Assembly: GCF_042685105.1 (NCBI RefSeq)
Contig: NZ_JBHUMO010000061.1
Coordinates: forward strand, 1 to 21,399
DNA from: Enterococcus_G camelliae
GTDB taxonomy: Bacteria > Bacillota > Bacilli > Lactobacillales > Enterococcaceae
Direction of reading: 5' to 3'
DNA length: 21,399 bases
Made by a program: the position numbers and the translations under genes
The notes under the pieces: generated by a model
What the model was told of the DNA's origin: nothing
What the model saw: the letters and a program-made list of their open reading frames with translations, nothing else
Databases searched by the model: none
In this document: positions 1 to 7,072 of the stretch, piece after piece
Layout of the letters: each line of letters opens with the position of its first letter
How positions within the stretch are numbered: position 1 is the stretch's first letter

Positions 1-19
1 TCGATTCCGGTCCTCGGCA
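1..19 (+). tRNA. 3' end of a tRNA gene, probably tRNA-Leu (partial)
   Basis: The window opens inside a tRNA: part of the T-loop, the T-stem 3' strand (ccggt) and the acceptor 3' strand cctcggc plus discriminator A. The implied 5' acceptor strand gccgagg fits enterococcal tRNA-Leu. In the conserved Bacillus/Enterococcus array the gene before Arg(ACG) is Leu. The anticodon is outside the window, so the identity is inferred. Confidence 0.7.
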
Positions 20-29
20 TTAAAAAGAT

Positions 30-103
30 GCGCCCATAGCTCAATTGGATAGAGTGTTTGACTACGGATCAAAAGGTTAGGGGTTCGACTCCTCTTGGGC
101 GCG
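30..103 (+). tRNA. tRNA-Arg(ACG)
   Basis: Full cloverleaf. Acceptor gcgccca pairs with tgggcgc, discriminator G. The anticodon loop ctacgga carries ACG (inosine-modified at the wobble base in bacteria). No CCA is encoded. Confidence 0.95.
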
Positions 104-108
104 TTCAT

Positions 109-182
109 CGGGAAGTAGCTCAGCTTGGTAGAGCACTTGGTTTGGGACCAAGGGGTCGCAGGTTCGAATCCTGTCTTCCCGA
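109..182 (+). tRNA. tRNA-Pro(TGG)
   Basis: Full cloverleaf with acceptor cgggaag/cttcccg and discriminator A. The anticodon loop tttggga gives TGG. It starts 5 bases after tRNA-Arg. Confidence 0.95.
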
Positions 183-200
183 TTTATACTTAGTTTTAAA

Positions 201-273
201 GGGGCCTTAGCTCAGCTGGGAGAGCGCCTGCTTTGCACGCAGGAGGTCAGCGGTTCGATCCCGCTAGGCTCCA
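201..273 (+). tRNA. tRNA-Ala(TGC)
   Basis: Acceptor ggggcct/aggctcc contains the G3:U70 pair that marks alanine tRNAs. The anticodon loop tttgcac gives TGC. Discriminator A, CCA not encoded. Confidence 0.96.
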
Positions 274-294
274 TTATCATTTTAATATGATTTT

Positions 295-368
295 CGCGGT
301 GTAGCTCAGCTGGCTAGAGCGTCCGGTTCATACCCGGGAGGTCGGGGGTTCGATCCCCTTCGCCGCGA
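295..368 (+). tRNA. tRNA-Met(CAT), elongator
   Basis: CAT anticodon in loop ttcatac. The acceptor cgcggtg/cgccgcg is fully paired, so it is not the initiator. The body resembles Bacillus elongator tRNA-Met, and its place after Ala and before Ile2 matches the conserved array order. Confidence 0.9.
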
Positions 369-377
369 TTAGAGCCT

Positions 378-451
378 GGACCTTTAGCTCAGTTGGTTAG
401 AGCAGACGGCTCATAACCGTCCGGTCGTAGGTTCGAGTCCTACAAGGTCCA
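378..451 (+). tRNA. tRNA-Ile2(CAT), wobble C probably converted to lysidine
   Basis: CAT anticodon in loop ctcataa. The acceptor ggaccttt/aaggtcc and the body match the Bacillus tRNA-Ile2 that TilS converts to lysidine. Automated tools often label this gene Met. The identity rests on similarity recalled for this tRNA and on its position between elongator Met and Ser(TGA). Confidence 0.82.
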
Positions 452-476
452 TAGCGGCATTGTAAGCAACACATAT

Positions 477-566
477 GGAGGATTACCCAAGTCCGGCTGA
501 AGGGAACGGTCTTGAAAACCGTCAGGCGGGTAAAACCGTGCAAGGGTTCGAATCCCTTATCCTCCT
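477..566 (+). tRNA. tRNA-Ser(TGA), copy 1
   Basis: Class II tRNA of 90 bases with a long variable arm. Acceptor ggaggat/atcctcc, anticodon loop cttgaaa (TGA). The base after the acceptor is T, whereas Ser(GCT) further along has the usual G73. Identical to the copy at 1084-1173. Confidence 0.94.
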
Positions 567-578
567 TTTTCTTATTAT

Positions 579-652
<74 letters not shown>

Positions 653-667
653 TTAAAAACTAAATAT

Positions 668-740
668 GGTTCCGTGGTGTAGGGGTTAACATGCCTGCCT
701 GTCACGCAGGAGATCGCGGGTTCAATTCCCGTCGGGACCG
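668..740 (+). tRNA. tRNA-Asp(GTC), copy 1
   Basis: Acceptor ggttccg/cgggacc with one U:G pair, anticodon loop ctgtcac (GTC), discriminator G as expected for Asp. Identical copy at 1275-1347. Confidence 0.96.
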
Positions 741-747
741 CTTTTTT

Positions 748-820
748 GGCTCGGTAGCTCAGTTGGTAGAGCAATGGATTGAAGCTCCATGTGTCGGCAG
801 TTCGATTCTGTCCCGCGCCA
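748..820 (+). tRNA. tRNA-Phe(GAA), only copy in window
   Basis: Anticodon GAA in loop ttgaagc. The acceptor ggctcgg/ccgcgcc has one mismatch, T751 opposite C816 (pair 4:69); the other six pairs are normal. Discriminator A. This gene is missing from the second copy of the duplicated block. Confidence 0.92.
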
Positions 821-827
821 TTCTTAT

Positions 828-898
828 GCGGGTGTAGTTTAGTGGTAAAACTACAGCCTTCCAAGCTGTTGTCGCGAGTTCGATTCTCGTCACCCGCT
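828..898 (+). tRNA. tRNA-Gly(TCC), copy 1
   Basis: Short 71-base cloverleaf. Acceptor gcgggtg/cacccgc, anticodon loop cttccaa (TCC), discriminator T as usual for Gram-positive Gly. Identical copy at 1352-1422. Confidence 0.96.
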
Positions 899-911
899 TT
901 AGTTTTTAAAT

Positions 912-985
<74 letters not shown>

Positions 986-1001
986 TATATTTTTATTTTT
1001 T

Positions 1002-1073
1002 GGTCCGTTGGTCAAGCGGTTAAGACACCGCCCTTTCACGGCGGTAACACGGGTTCGATTCCCGTACGGATCA
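1002..1073 (+). tRNA. tRNA-Glu(TTC), copy 1
   Basis: Acceptor ggtccgt/acggatc, anticodon loop ctttcac (TTC). It lies between the two copies of the Ser-fMet-Asp block. The wobble U of this tRNA is a target of the xnm5s2U pathway to which YtqB/MnmM (5532-6095) belongs. Identical copy at 1629-1700. Confidence 0.96.
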
Positions 1074-1083
1074 TATATCTTGT

Positions 1084-1173
1084 GGAGGATTACCCAAGTC
1101 CGGCTGAAGGGAACGGTCTTGAAAACCGTCAGGCGGGTAAAACCGTGCAAGGGTTCGAATCCCTTATCCTCCT
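1084..1173 (+). tRNA. tRNA-Ser(TGA), copy 2
   Basis: Base-for-base repeat of the gene at 477-566, offset 607 bases, with the same T at the discriminator position. It starts the second duplicated block. Confidence 0.94.
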
Positions 1174-1185
1174 TTTTCTTATTAT

Positions 1186-1259
<74 letters not shown>

Positions 1260-1274
1260 TTAAAAACTAAATAT

Positions 1275-1347
1275 GGTTCCGTGGTGTAGGGGTTAACATG
1301 CCTGCCTGTCACGCAGGAGATCGCGGGTTCAATTCCCGTCGGGACCG
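1275..1347 (+). tRNA. tRNA-Asp(GTC), copy 2
   Basis: Identical to 668-740. Directly downstream the two copies diverge: here tRNA-Gly follows after 4 bases, while copy 1 has tRNA-Phe in between. Confidence 0.96.
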
Positions 1348-1351
1348 CCAT

Positions 1352-1422
1352 GCGGGTGTAGTTTAGTGGTAAAACTACAGCCTTCCAAGCTGTTGTCGCG
1401 AGTTCGATTCTCGTCACCCGCT
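1352..1422 (+). tRNA. tRNA-Gly(TCC), copy 2
   Basis: Identical to 828-898. Only 4 bases separate it from tRNA-Asp, which marks a deletion of Phe and its spacers. The spacer after it has one extra T compared with copy 1. Confidence 0.95.
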
Positions 1423-1436
1423 TTTAGTTTTTAAAT

Positions 1437-1510
<74 letters not shown>

Positions 1511-1531
1511 TAGTTTCAAATATTTGGTTTT

Positions 1532-1619
1532 GGGGAAGTACTCAAGTGGCTGAAGAGGCGCCCCTGCTAAGGGTGTAGGTCGGGAAACTGGCGCGAGGGT
1601 TCAAATCCCTCCTTCTCCG
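1532..1619 (+). tRNA. tRNA-Ser(GCT)
   Basis: Class II tRNA with a long variable arm. Acceptor ggggaag/cttctcc, anticodon loop ctgctaa (GCT), discriminator G. Single copy in the window. Confidence 0.95.
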
Positions 1620-1628
1620 TTTTAGCAT

Positions 1629-1700
1629 GGTCCGTTGGTCAAGCGGTTAAGACACCGCCCTTTCACGGCGGTAACACGGGTTCGATTCCCGTACGGATCA
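1629..1700 (+). tRNA. tRNA-Glu(TTC), copy 2, last gene of the array
   Basis: Identical to 1002-1073. It is followed 5 bases later by the array terminator hairpin. Confidence 0.96.
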
Positions 1701-1704
1701 TAGA

Positions 1705-1729
1705 AGCATTCTTAGGAATGCTTTTTTTT
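1705..1729 (+). terminator. intrinsic terminator of the tRNA array
   Basis: Perfect 7-bp stem agcattc/gaatgct with loop ttag, followed by a run of eight T. It closes the tRNA operon before the metK promoter. Confidence 0.92.
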
Positions 1730-1792
1730 ATTTTCAAAAATAATGAAGTGGATATCTCATATGTGAGTTCTGACTAATTTCATTTCAAGTAG

Positions 1793-1821
1793 TGCTTTTT
1801 CAAAGAGAAACGTGGTATAAT
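1793..1821 (+). promoter_or_regulatory. metK promoter (extended -10)
   Basis: Perfect TATAAT at 1816-1821 preceded by TGG (1813-1815), an extended -10. The -35 candidate tgcttt (1793-1798, spacer 17) is weak. Transcription would start near 1828, just before the riboswitch aptamer. Confidence 0.8.
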
Positions 1822-1833
1822 CAACTCGTTGCA

Positions 1834-1905
1834 AGTTCCCGAAAGGATTCGCATATGAACGAAGAGCGAAGATGCCTTGTAACCGAATAGATATTTAGGG
1901 GGAAT
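1834..1905 (+). promoter_or_regulatory. SMK box (SAM-III) riboswitch in metK leader
   Basis: The leader carries the SMK signature: gttcccgaaagga (1835-1847), a variable stem ttcgc...gcgaa (1848-1852 with 1866-1870), gatgccttgtaaccga (1871-1886), and the Shine-Dalgarno run ggggg (1898-1902). In this family, SAM binding pairs the SD with the upstream ttccc element (here 1836-1840) and blocks translation. This gives feedback control of SAM synthetase. The class is known from metK leaders of Enterococcus, Streptococcus and Lactococcus. The call rests on motif recognition, not a covariance search. Confidence 0.93.
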
Positions 1906-1909
1906 AAAA

Positions 1910-3100
1910 ATGTCAGAAAAACACTTATTTACTTCAGAATCTGTTTCTGAAGGTCATCCAGATAAGGTTGCTGATCAAATCAGTGATGCGATTTTGGATG
2001 CGATTGTCGAAAAAGATCCGGAAGCCCGTGTAGCTTGTGAAACGTCAGTCACCACTGGCTTGGTTCTTGTTTTTGGTGAAGTATCCACGAAAGCCTACGT
2101 GGATATTCAGAAAGTTGTCCGTCAAACAATCAAAGATATTGGCTATACTCGAGCAAAATATGGCTTTGATGGGGATAATGTTGCAGTATTAGTAGCTCTC
2201 GATGAGCAGTCGCCGGATATTGCTCAAGGTGTGAATGAAGCACTAGAAATTCGCGGCTCGCAAGGGGACAAATTAGATGAAATTGGCGCAGGTGACCAAG
2301 GTCTAATGTTTGGTTTTGCTGTGGATGAAACACCTGAATTAATGCCGTTACCAATAGCTTTGAGTCATCGTTTGGTTCGGAAATTAGCAGAATTGCGAAA
2401 AACAGGTGCATTGAACTATTTGCGTCCAGATGCAAAATCTCAAGTGACAGTAGAATATGATGAGAACGGGAAACCGTTGCGCATCGATACTGTGGTTATT
2501 AGCACCCAACATGATGAAGAAGTTTCCAATGAAACCATTCATAAAGATGTCATTGAAAAAGTCATTAAAGCAGTCATTCCTAATGAATTGCTGGATGAAC
2601 AGACAAAATACTATATTAATCCAACAGGACGTTTTGTTATCGGGGGTCCTCAAGGGGATGCAGGTTTAACGGGAAGAAAAATCATTGTGGATACGTATGG
2701 TGGTTATGCCCGACATGGCGGCGGAGCGTTCTCTGGAAAAGATGCGACAAAGGTGGATCGATCGGCTAGCTATGCTGCCAGATATATTGCCAAAAATATT
2801 GTTGCAGCAAAATTAGCAAGTAAAGTAGAAGTTCAGTTAGCCTACGCGATTGGTGTTGCACAACCCGTCTCCATCAGTATTAATACATTTGGTACAGGAA
2901 TTGTGGCTACAGACAAGTTGATTGAAGCCGTTCGTAAGAATTTTGATTTACGACCAGCGGGAATTATTGAAATGTTGAATTTACGTCGTCCTATTTATAA
3001 ACAAACAGCAGCGTATGGACATTTTGGTCGTACAGATATCGATTTGCCTTGGGAGCACACGGATAAAGTTGATGCATTATTGGCAAGTGTGAAGGAATAA
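1910..3100 (+). CDS. metK: S-adenosylmethionine synthetase
   Basis: Cytosolic enzyme (EC 2.5.1.6) that makes SAM from methionine and ATP, releasing phosphate and pyrophosphate. The 396 residues match the usual family length. Visible motifs are the ATP-binding GHPDK at residues 15-19, GAGDQG at 126-131 and the phosphate-loop GGGAFSGKD at 270-278, with the expected three-domain order. The ATG at 1910 follows a strong SD (ggggga) that is also the switch element of the SMK riboswitch, so translation should fall when SAM is high. It has its own extended -10 promoter upstream and a strong hairpin terminator directly downstream. No defects seen. Confidence 0.98.
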   Translation: MSEKHLFTSESVSEGHPDKVADQISDAILDAIVEKDPEARVACETSVTTGLVLVFGEVSTKAYVDIQKVVRQTIKDIGYTRAKYGFDGDNVAVLVALDEQSPDIAQGVNEALEIRGSQGDKLDEIGAGDQGLMFGFAVDETPELMPLPIALSHRLVRKLAELRKTGALNYLRPDAKSQVTVEYDENGKPLRIDTVVISTQHDEEVSNETIHKDVIEKVIKAVIPNELLDEQTKYYINPTGRFVIGGPQGDAGLTGRKIIVDTYGGYARHGGGAFSGKDATKVDRSASYAARYIAKNIVAAKLASKVEVQLAYAIGVAQPVSISINTFGTGIVATDKLIEAVRKNFDLRPAGIIEMLNLRRPIYKQTAAYGHFGRTDIDLPWEHTDKVDALLASVKE

Positions 3101-3107
3101 AGAGGCG

Positions 3108-3148
3108 ACTTCTATTGAGAGTGTTTAGCTCTTAATAGAAGTTTTTTT
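3108..3148 (+). terminator. metK terminator hairpin
   Basis: Fourteen-base arms acttctattgagag (3108-3121) and ctcttaatagaagt (3129-3142) pair with at most one wobble or mismatch around a 7-base loop, followed by T-rich sequence to 3148. The next gene's SD lies only 12 bases further on. Confidence 0.92.
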
Positions 3149-3169
3149 ATGTATTTTTTGGAGGATGAT

Positions 3170-4663
3170 ATGGAGAAAAAAACAAATATTCGTGCGGTTA
3201 CAGCTGCGGTTTTTGTAGCAACTTTTATGACAGCAATTGAAGGAACAATCGTCACTACAGCCATGCCAACAATCGTCGGTTCACTCAAAGGAATTGAAAT
3301 AATGAATTGGGTTTTTTCTATTTATTTGTTAACAAATGCCATGTTAACACCTGTATATGGAAAACTTGCCGATATGATTGGAAGGAAGCCTGTTTTTTTA
3401 TTTGGTACAATTATTTTTATGATCGGATCAGCTTTTTGTGGTCTTTCTTATTCAATGATTCATTTGATTGTTGCAAGGGCAATTCAAGGAATTGGGGCCG
3501 GAGCGATGATGCCAGTTGCATTTACCATCGTGGCTGACCTGTATTCACCTGAAAAGAGAGGGAAAATACTTGGTCTAACTAGTACAGCTTGGGGAGTAGC
3601 GAGCGTTGTTGGGCCGTTAGCTGGTGGAATCGTAGTAGATGTGTTTAGTTGGCATTGGATTTTCTTTATTAATGTACCAATAGGTTTCTTACTCATTTGG
3701 TTGATAGGAAAGTATTTAATTGAAGAAAAAAGGCCAAAGTTGAGAAAGAAAATGGATATTCTTGGAAGTTTCGTCTCTATGATTACGCTTATGTTTTTTT
3801 TGATTGGTATTCAATATTTGGGAGATGAAGGCCCATCGTTGCGGGTGGGATTCTTTTTTGCTATTAGTATTCTGGGGATTCTTTCCTTTATTCAAATTGA
3901 AAAGCGGGTAGAAGATCCATTAATTTCTCTAGACTTATTTCGGAATCGTGTCTTCGTTGTCGTAAATGTTATTGCCGCATTGGTGAGTGGCTTTTTGATG
4001 GGTGTTGAAGTGTACATACCGATGTGGATGCAAGGTGTTTTAGGAATGAGTGCAGCTATCGGAGGACTTGTATTAGCACCACAATCAATTCTTTGGGTGT
4101 ATGGATCATCAGTAGCAAGCCGTTGGTTGGGCATTTTTTCTTTACGAAAAAATTTGTTGATTGCATTATTGATAACACTTGTGGGAGGAATATTACTATT
4201 TCTCATGCCTTTTACAACTCCTTTTTATGTTTTCTTGATGATTTCAGGTGTGATAGGCATCGGGATGGGTGCGACAATTGTTGTCACGACGGTGAGTGCC
4301 CAAAATAGTGTGGCACATGAACAGCTAGGTGTAGCGACTTCATTCAATACGCTAGCCAAAACGTTGGGTCAAACCATAATGATTGCTGTATTTGGTATTA
4401 TTTTTAATACCTCAACGGCCAATCATTTAGCAAAGCTCACGATTCCAGTTCCTGAAGATGCGATGAATCAATTGGTTAACCCACATACGGCGAAATTATT
4501 GCCTGCTGAATCATTGCCTGCTGAATCATTGCAAGCATTGCGTCATGTCTTGTATCAAGGGTTGCATAGTATCTATGGACTGGCAATTTTACTGGTCATT
4601 GTTGCAATTATTTTTTCCCTTACATTAAATCAAAAAACTGGTACAATGGGTACAAAGAAATAG
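3170..4663 (+). CDS. MFS multidrug-type exporter, DHA2 family (14 helices)
   Basis: Integral membrane protein of about 497 residues with roughly 14 hydrophobic segments. This is the size and layout of the proton-coupled DHA2 drug exporters (EmrB/QacA type). Motif A is visible as GKLADMIGRKP (residues 64-74), the motif B arginine R103 lies in VARAIQGIGAG, and antiporter motif C lies in WGVASVVGPLAGG (141-153). Helix 1 has Glu24 in EGTIVTTAMP where many family members have Asp. The ATG at 3170 is chosen because ggagg lies 5 bases upstream; an in-frame ATG at 3149 lies in the terminator T-run without an SD. The esterase follows with no gap, so the two form an operon. No promoter is visible between the metK terminator and this gene. 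Near the C-terminus LPAES is repeated twice. The substrate cannot be told. Confidence 0.9.
   Translation: MEKKTNIRAVTAAVFVATFMTAIEGTIVTTAMPTIVGSLKGIEIMNWVFSIYLLTNAMLTPVYGKLADMIGRKPVFLFGTIIFMIGSAFCGLSYSMIHLIVARAIQGIGAGAMMPVAFTIVADLYSPEKRGKILGLTSTAWGVASVVGPLAGGIVVDVFSWHWIFFINVPIGFLLIWLIGKYLIEEKRPKLRKKMDILGSFVSMITLMFFLIGIQYLGDEGPSLRVGFFFAISILGILSFIQIEKRVEDPLISLDLFRNRVFVVVNVIAALVSGFLMGVEVYIPMWMQGVLGMSAAIGGLVLAPQSILWVYGSSVASRWLGIFSLRKNLLIALLITLVGGILLFLMPFTTPFYVFLMISGVIGIGMGATIVVTTVSAQNSVAHEQLGVATSFNTLAKTLGQTIMIAVFGIIFNTSTANHLAKLTIPVPEDAMNQLVNPHTAKLLPAESLPAESLQALRHVLYQGLHSIYGLAILLVIVAIIFSLTLNQKTGTMGTKK
4499..4528 (+). repeat. 15-bp in-frame tandem repeat inside the MFS gene
   Basis: The unit ttgcctgctgaatca occurs twice back to back (4499-4513, 4514-4528) and adds a second LPAES to the loop before the last helix. 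The frame is kept, so the protein stays intact. Confidence 0.9.
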
Positions 4664-4675
4664 GTGGGTGATAGA

Positions 4676-5452
4676 ATGGCTTTTTTACAAGCAAATATTT
4701 TCTCAAATGTGTTGCAGATGGAAGTGATGGTCAATGTAATTCTTCCTCAAAAAACAGAAAAGGCATTCGGGACGAATCAGGCCGGGAAGACCGAAGATAT
4801 TCCAGTGGTCTATCTTTTGCACGGAATGCATGGAAACCATAGTGTTTGGCAGCGGCGCACATCGATTGAGCGCTATGTTGCGGACAAAGGACTGGCAGTC
4901 ATCATGCCTTCGACAGATTTAGGTTGGTACACAGATACAACATTTGGGATGAATTATTGGACCTTTATTTCAGAAGAACTACCAGCTATTTGCCAGGAAC
5001 TTTTCCCGCAATTAACGAGGAAAAGAGAAAAAACATATGCGGTTGGTCTATCTATGGGTGGCTATGGTGCATTAAAATTAGGGATGCGCTGTCCAGAAAA
5101 ATTTGGCGCGATTGCTTCCTTATCCGGTGCACTAGCCCTTGCTGAAATGCTTGAACAGTTTGAAGAATTGCCGAATCCAGCTTATTGGACGGGTATCTTC
5201 GGAGATGTGCATCAGTTTAGAGGATCGGAAAATGATCCCATTCATTTAATTCAACAAGTGGATGTTGCTCAAGCTCCACGTGTATTTGTTTGTGTTGGAA
5301 CGCAAGACCCGTTATACCCTGCCAGCCAGTATGCTGTTCAAAAAATGAAAGAAAAAGGCATTGCCGTGACGTATGAAGAAGGCCCTGGTGTGCACAACTG
5401 GGATTTTTGGGATCATTGGATTCAGCGTGTTTTAGAGTGGCTAGAGGAATAA
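4676..5452 (+). CDS. alpha/beta-hydrolase carboxylesterase, EstA (tributyrin esterase) type
   Basis: Serine esterase of the esterase-D fold. With the ATG at 4676 it has 258 residues, the size I recall for Lactococcus lactis EstA, which hydrolyses short-chain acyl esters. The oxyanion-side motif LLHGMHGN begins at residue 47. The nucleophile elbow is GLSMGG with Ser126, the acid is Asp211 in GTQDPLY, and the histidine is His240 in GPGVHNWDFW. There is no signal peptide, so it acts in the cytosol. The ATG at 4676 has aggtgg about 8 bases upstream; the in-frame GTG at 4664 touches the MFS stop and has no SD. It is co-transcribed with the exporter. The natural substrate is unknown, and a link to the exporter is only suggested by the operon. 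Confidence 0.9.
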   Translation: MAFLQANIFSNVLQMEVMVNVILPQKTEKAFGTNQAGKTEDIPVVYLLHGMHGNHSVWQRRTSIERYVADKGLAVIMPSTDLGWYTDTTFGMNYWTFISEELPAICQELFPQLTRKREKTYAVGLSMGGYGALKLGMRCPEKFGAIASLSGALALAEMLEQFEELPNPAYWTGIFGDVHQFRGSENDPIHLIQQVDVAQAPRVFVCVGTQDPLYPASQYAVQKMKEKGIAVTYEEGPGVHNWDFWDHWIQRVLEWLEE

Positions 5453-5479
5453 ACAGTATAAAGGAATAAACAGTATAAA
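5446..5479 (+). repeat. 17-bp tandem repeat across the esterase stop codon
   Basis: The unit ggaataaacagtataaa is present twice (5446-5462, 5463-5479). The first unit contains the last codon bases and the TAA stop. The duplication lengthens the 3' untranslated region and provides a second TAA. Confidence 0.92.
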
Positions 5480-5483
5480 GGAA

Positions 5484-5521
5484 AAAAGAGTGGTCAACAG
5501 GAATTGTTGATCACTCTTTTT
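5484..5521. terminator. bidirectional terminator between convergent operons
   Basis: Sixteen-base arms (5484-5499 and 5505-5520) pair with a single G:T around the 5-base loop ggaat. The left arm begins in an A-run and the right arm ends in a T-run, so it can stop transcription from both the esterase (plus) and ytqB (minus). Confidence 0.9.
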
Positions 5522-5531
5522 GTCAGTTTAG

Positions 5532-6095
5532 TTATTTTTTTTCGATACAAAACAAGAGAGGTGGTGAGTTGCGTTGATTGATAAATTGATAGGTCATTAC
5601 TTGATACATTTCTTGCGGTAAGGTTTGGCAAAAAGTTTGTAATTGGCTTAATTCTTCGTGACCACCCGGATGACCATAGTAGGCAACCAGTATAATTCGA
5701 CCATTTGGTGACAAAACGGGTAGCATTTGATTGACGGCTGCTAATGTATTTTTACTATTTGTAATAATTGTTTTGTCACTATTCGGCAAATAACCCAGAT
5801 TGAATATGGCTAGTTTCATGGAAGTGTTGGCTGGAAAAAAATGTGCGAAATTTTCGTGACCAGCATGAATCAATTTGGTTTGTGAGAACATCTTCGCCGC
5901 GACTAGTCTTTTTTTGGTCGATGCTACGGCTTGTTCTTGGACATCAAAGGCATAGACTTGCCCACTTGTTCCAACTAGTTGGGCTAAAAACAAGGTGTCA
6001 TGTCCGTTGCCCATTGTAGCATCGACAACACAATCACCAGGTGCCACAATTTCTTTTGCTAATTGATGACTATAGGTTAGCGCTGTAGGTAGCAT
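5532..6095 (-). CDS. mnmM: tRNA methyltransferase MnmM (YtqB), class I SAM-dependent
   Basis: Rossmann-fold methyltransferase of 187 residues. SAM-binding motif I is VVDATMGNGHDT (23-34), and the acidic end of strand 2 is AFDVQE (Asp51). This is the signature of the YtqB family, long called putative rRNA methylase. B. subtilis YtqB was later reported as MnmM, which methylates nm5(s2)U at the wobble position of tRNAs. The start at 6095 begins MLPTALTYSH, matching the family N-terminus; upstream in-frame ATGs at 6158 and 6170 would add residues that do not resemble the family and lie deeper inside ytqA. The SD is weak (gaaagaag). The start lies within the end of ytqA (26-base overlap), suggesting translational coupling. 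It is the last gene of a minus-strand operon. Confidence 0.88.
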   Translation of the reverse strand: MLPTALTYSHQLAKEIVAPGDCVVDATMGNGHDTLFLAQLVGTSGQVYAFDVQEQAVASTKKRLVAAKMFSQTKLIHAGHENFAHFFPANTSMKLAIFNLGYLPNSDKTIITNSKNTLAAVNQMLPVLSPNGRIILVAYYGHPGGHEELSQLQTFCQTLPQEMYQVMTYQFINQRNSPPLLFCIEKK

Positions 6096-7062
6096 TTTTT
6101 TTGGCTTCTTTCTGTTGTAATAATTTTCCTTGAAAACTGTTTCTTCTCTCCAATTCATGGTCGATTGCATTTAAAACTTCCCATTTTTGTAAACTCCACA
6201 TAGGGCCAATTAAAGAATCCCAAGGAGCATCACCTGTTAAGCGATGAATGATGATATTTTGGGGAATGATTTCTAACTGATCACAAATAAGAGAAATATA
6301 GGTATCTTTTGATAATAATTGCAGACGGCCTTCATGGTAATCTCGAATCATCCGCGTATTTCTCATTAGATGGAGCAAATGCAACTTGATGCCTTGTATG
6401 TCTGAGTCCTGAATCGTGCGTTGAACATTCATCATCATCATGTCATAGGTTTCTCCGGGAAGGCCATTAATAAGATGGGTACAAACACGAATGTTATGCT
6501 TGCGCAGTTTTTCTACTCCTTCAAGATAGATTTGATAGGAATGCGCCCGATTGATCAGTTGGCTTGTTTGGTCAAAGGTTGTCTGTAAGCCTAATTCCAC
6601 CCAGAGATATAGTCGTTTGTTTAACTCAGCCAGATACTCGACGACCTCGTCTGGTAAACAATCTGGTCTAGTACCAATCGAAAGACCGACAACGCCAGGC
6701 AGATTAATGACTTGTTCAAAGCGTTCTCGAATAATCGCGATTGGTGCATGGGTATTGGTAAAATTTTGAAAATAGACAATATATTGAGCGACACCAGGCC
6801 ACTTTTTGTGCATTTGATCGACTTCTTTATAAAATTGTTGTGGTAGAGGGTCGTGGGGGGCAACAATCATATCACCTGAACCAGAAACACTACAAAAAGT
6901 ACAGCCACCATGTGCGACAGTGCCATCTCGATTGGGGCAGTCAAATCCACCATCAATAGGCACCTTAAATAATTTCCCACCGAATTTATCGCGAAGTGCA
7001 CCATTCCATGTATGATATCGTTTGCCAGCACTATCATGATAAAAAGAATTACTCATGCTCAT
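6070..7062 (-). CDS. radical SAM protein, YtqA/YhcC family (TIGR01212 type)
   Basis: Radical SAM enzyme of 330 residues. The cluster-binding cysteines lie in the family's long-spaced motif: Cys42, Cys54 and Cys57 in CPNRDG...GGCTFC, instead of CxxxCxxC. The following GSGD and the later GLSIGTRPDCLPDEV and HLINGLPGET segments are typical of the family. B. subtilis has ytqA next to ytqB, and a role in the Gram-positive route to mnm5s2U34 in tRNA has been proposed. I infer the same here from the adjacency. The ATG at 7062 is preceded by gaaagaag at 5 bases; a second ATG at 7056 is possible. It starts 10 bases after the PAP2 gene and overlaps the next gene. Confidence 0.9.
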   Translation of the reverse strand: MSMSNSFYHDSAGKRYHTWNGALRDKFGGKLFKVPIDGGFDCPNRDGTVAHGGCTFCSVSGSGDMIVAPHDPLPQQFYKEVDQMHKKWPGVAQYIVYFQNFTNTHAPIAIIRERFEQVINLPGVVGLSIGTRPDCLPDEVVEYLAELNKRLYLWVELGLQTTFDQTSQLINRAHSYQIYLEGVEKLRKHNIRVCTHLINGLPGETYDMMMMNVQRTIQDSDIQGIKLHLLHLMRNTRMIRDYHEGRLQLLSKDTYISLICDQLEIIPQNIIIHRLTGDAPWDSLIGPMWSLQKWEVLNAIDHELERRNSFQGKLLQQKEAKKNATYSANL

Positions 7063-7072
7063 TCATCTTCTT

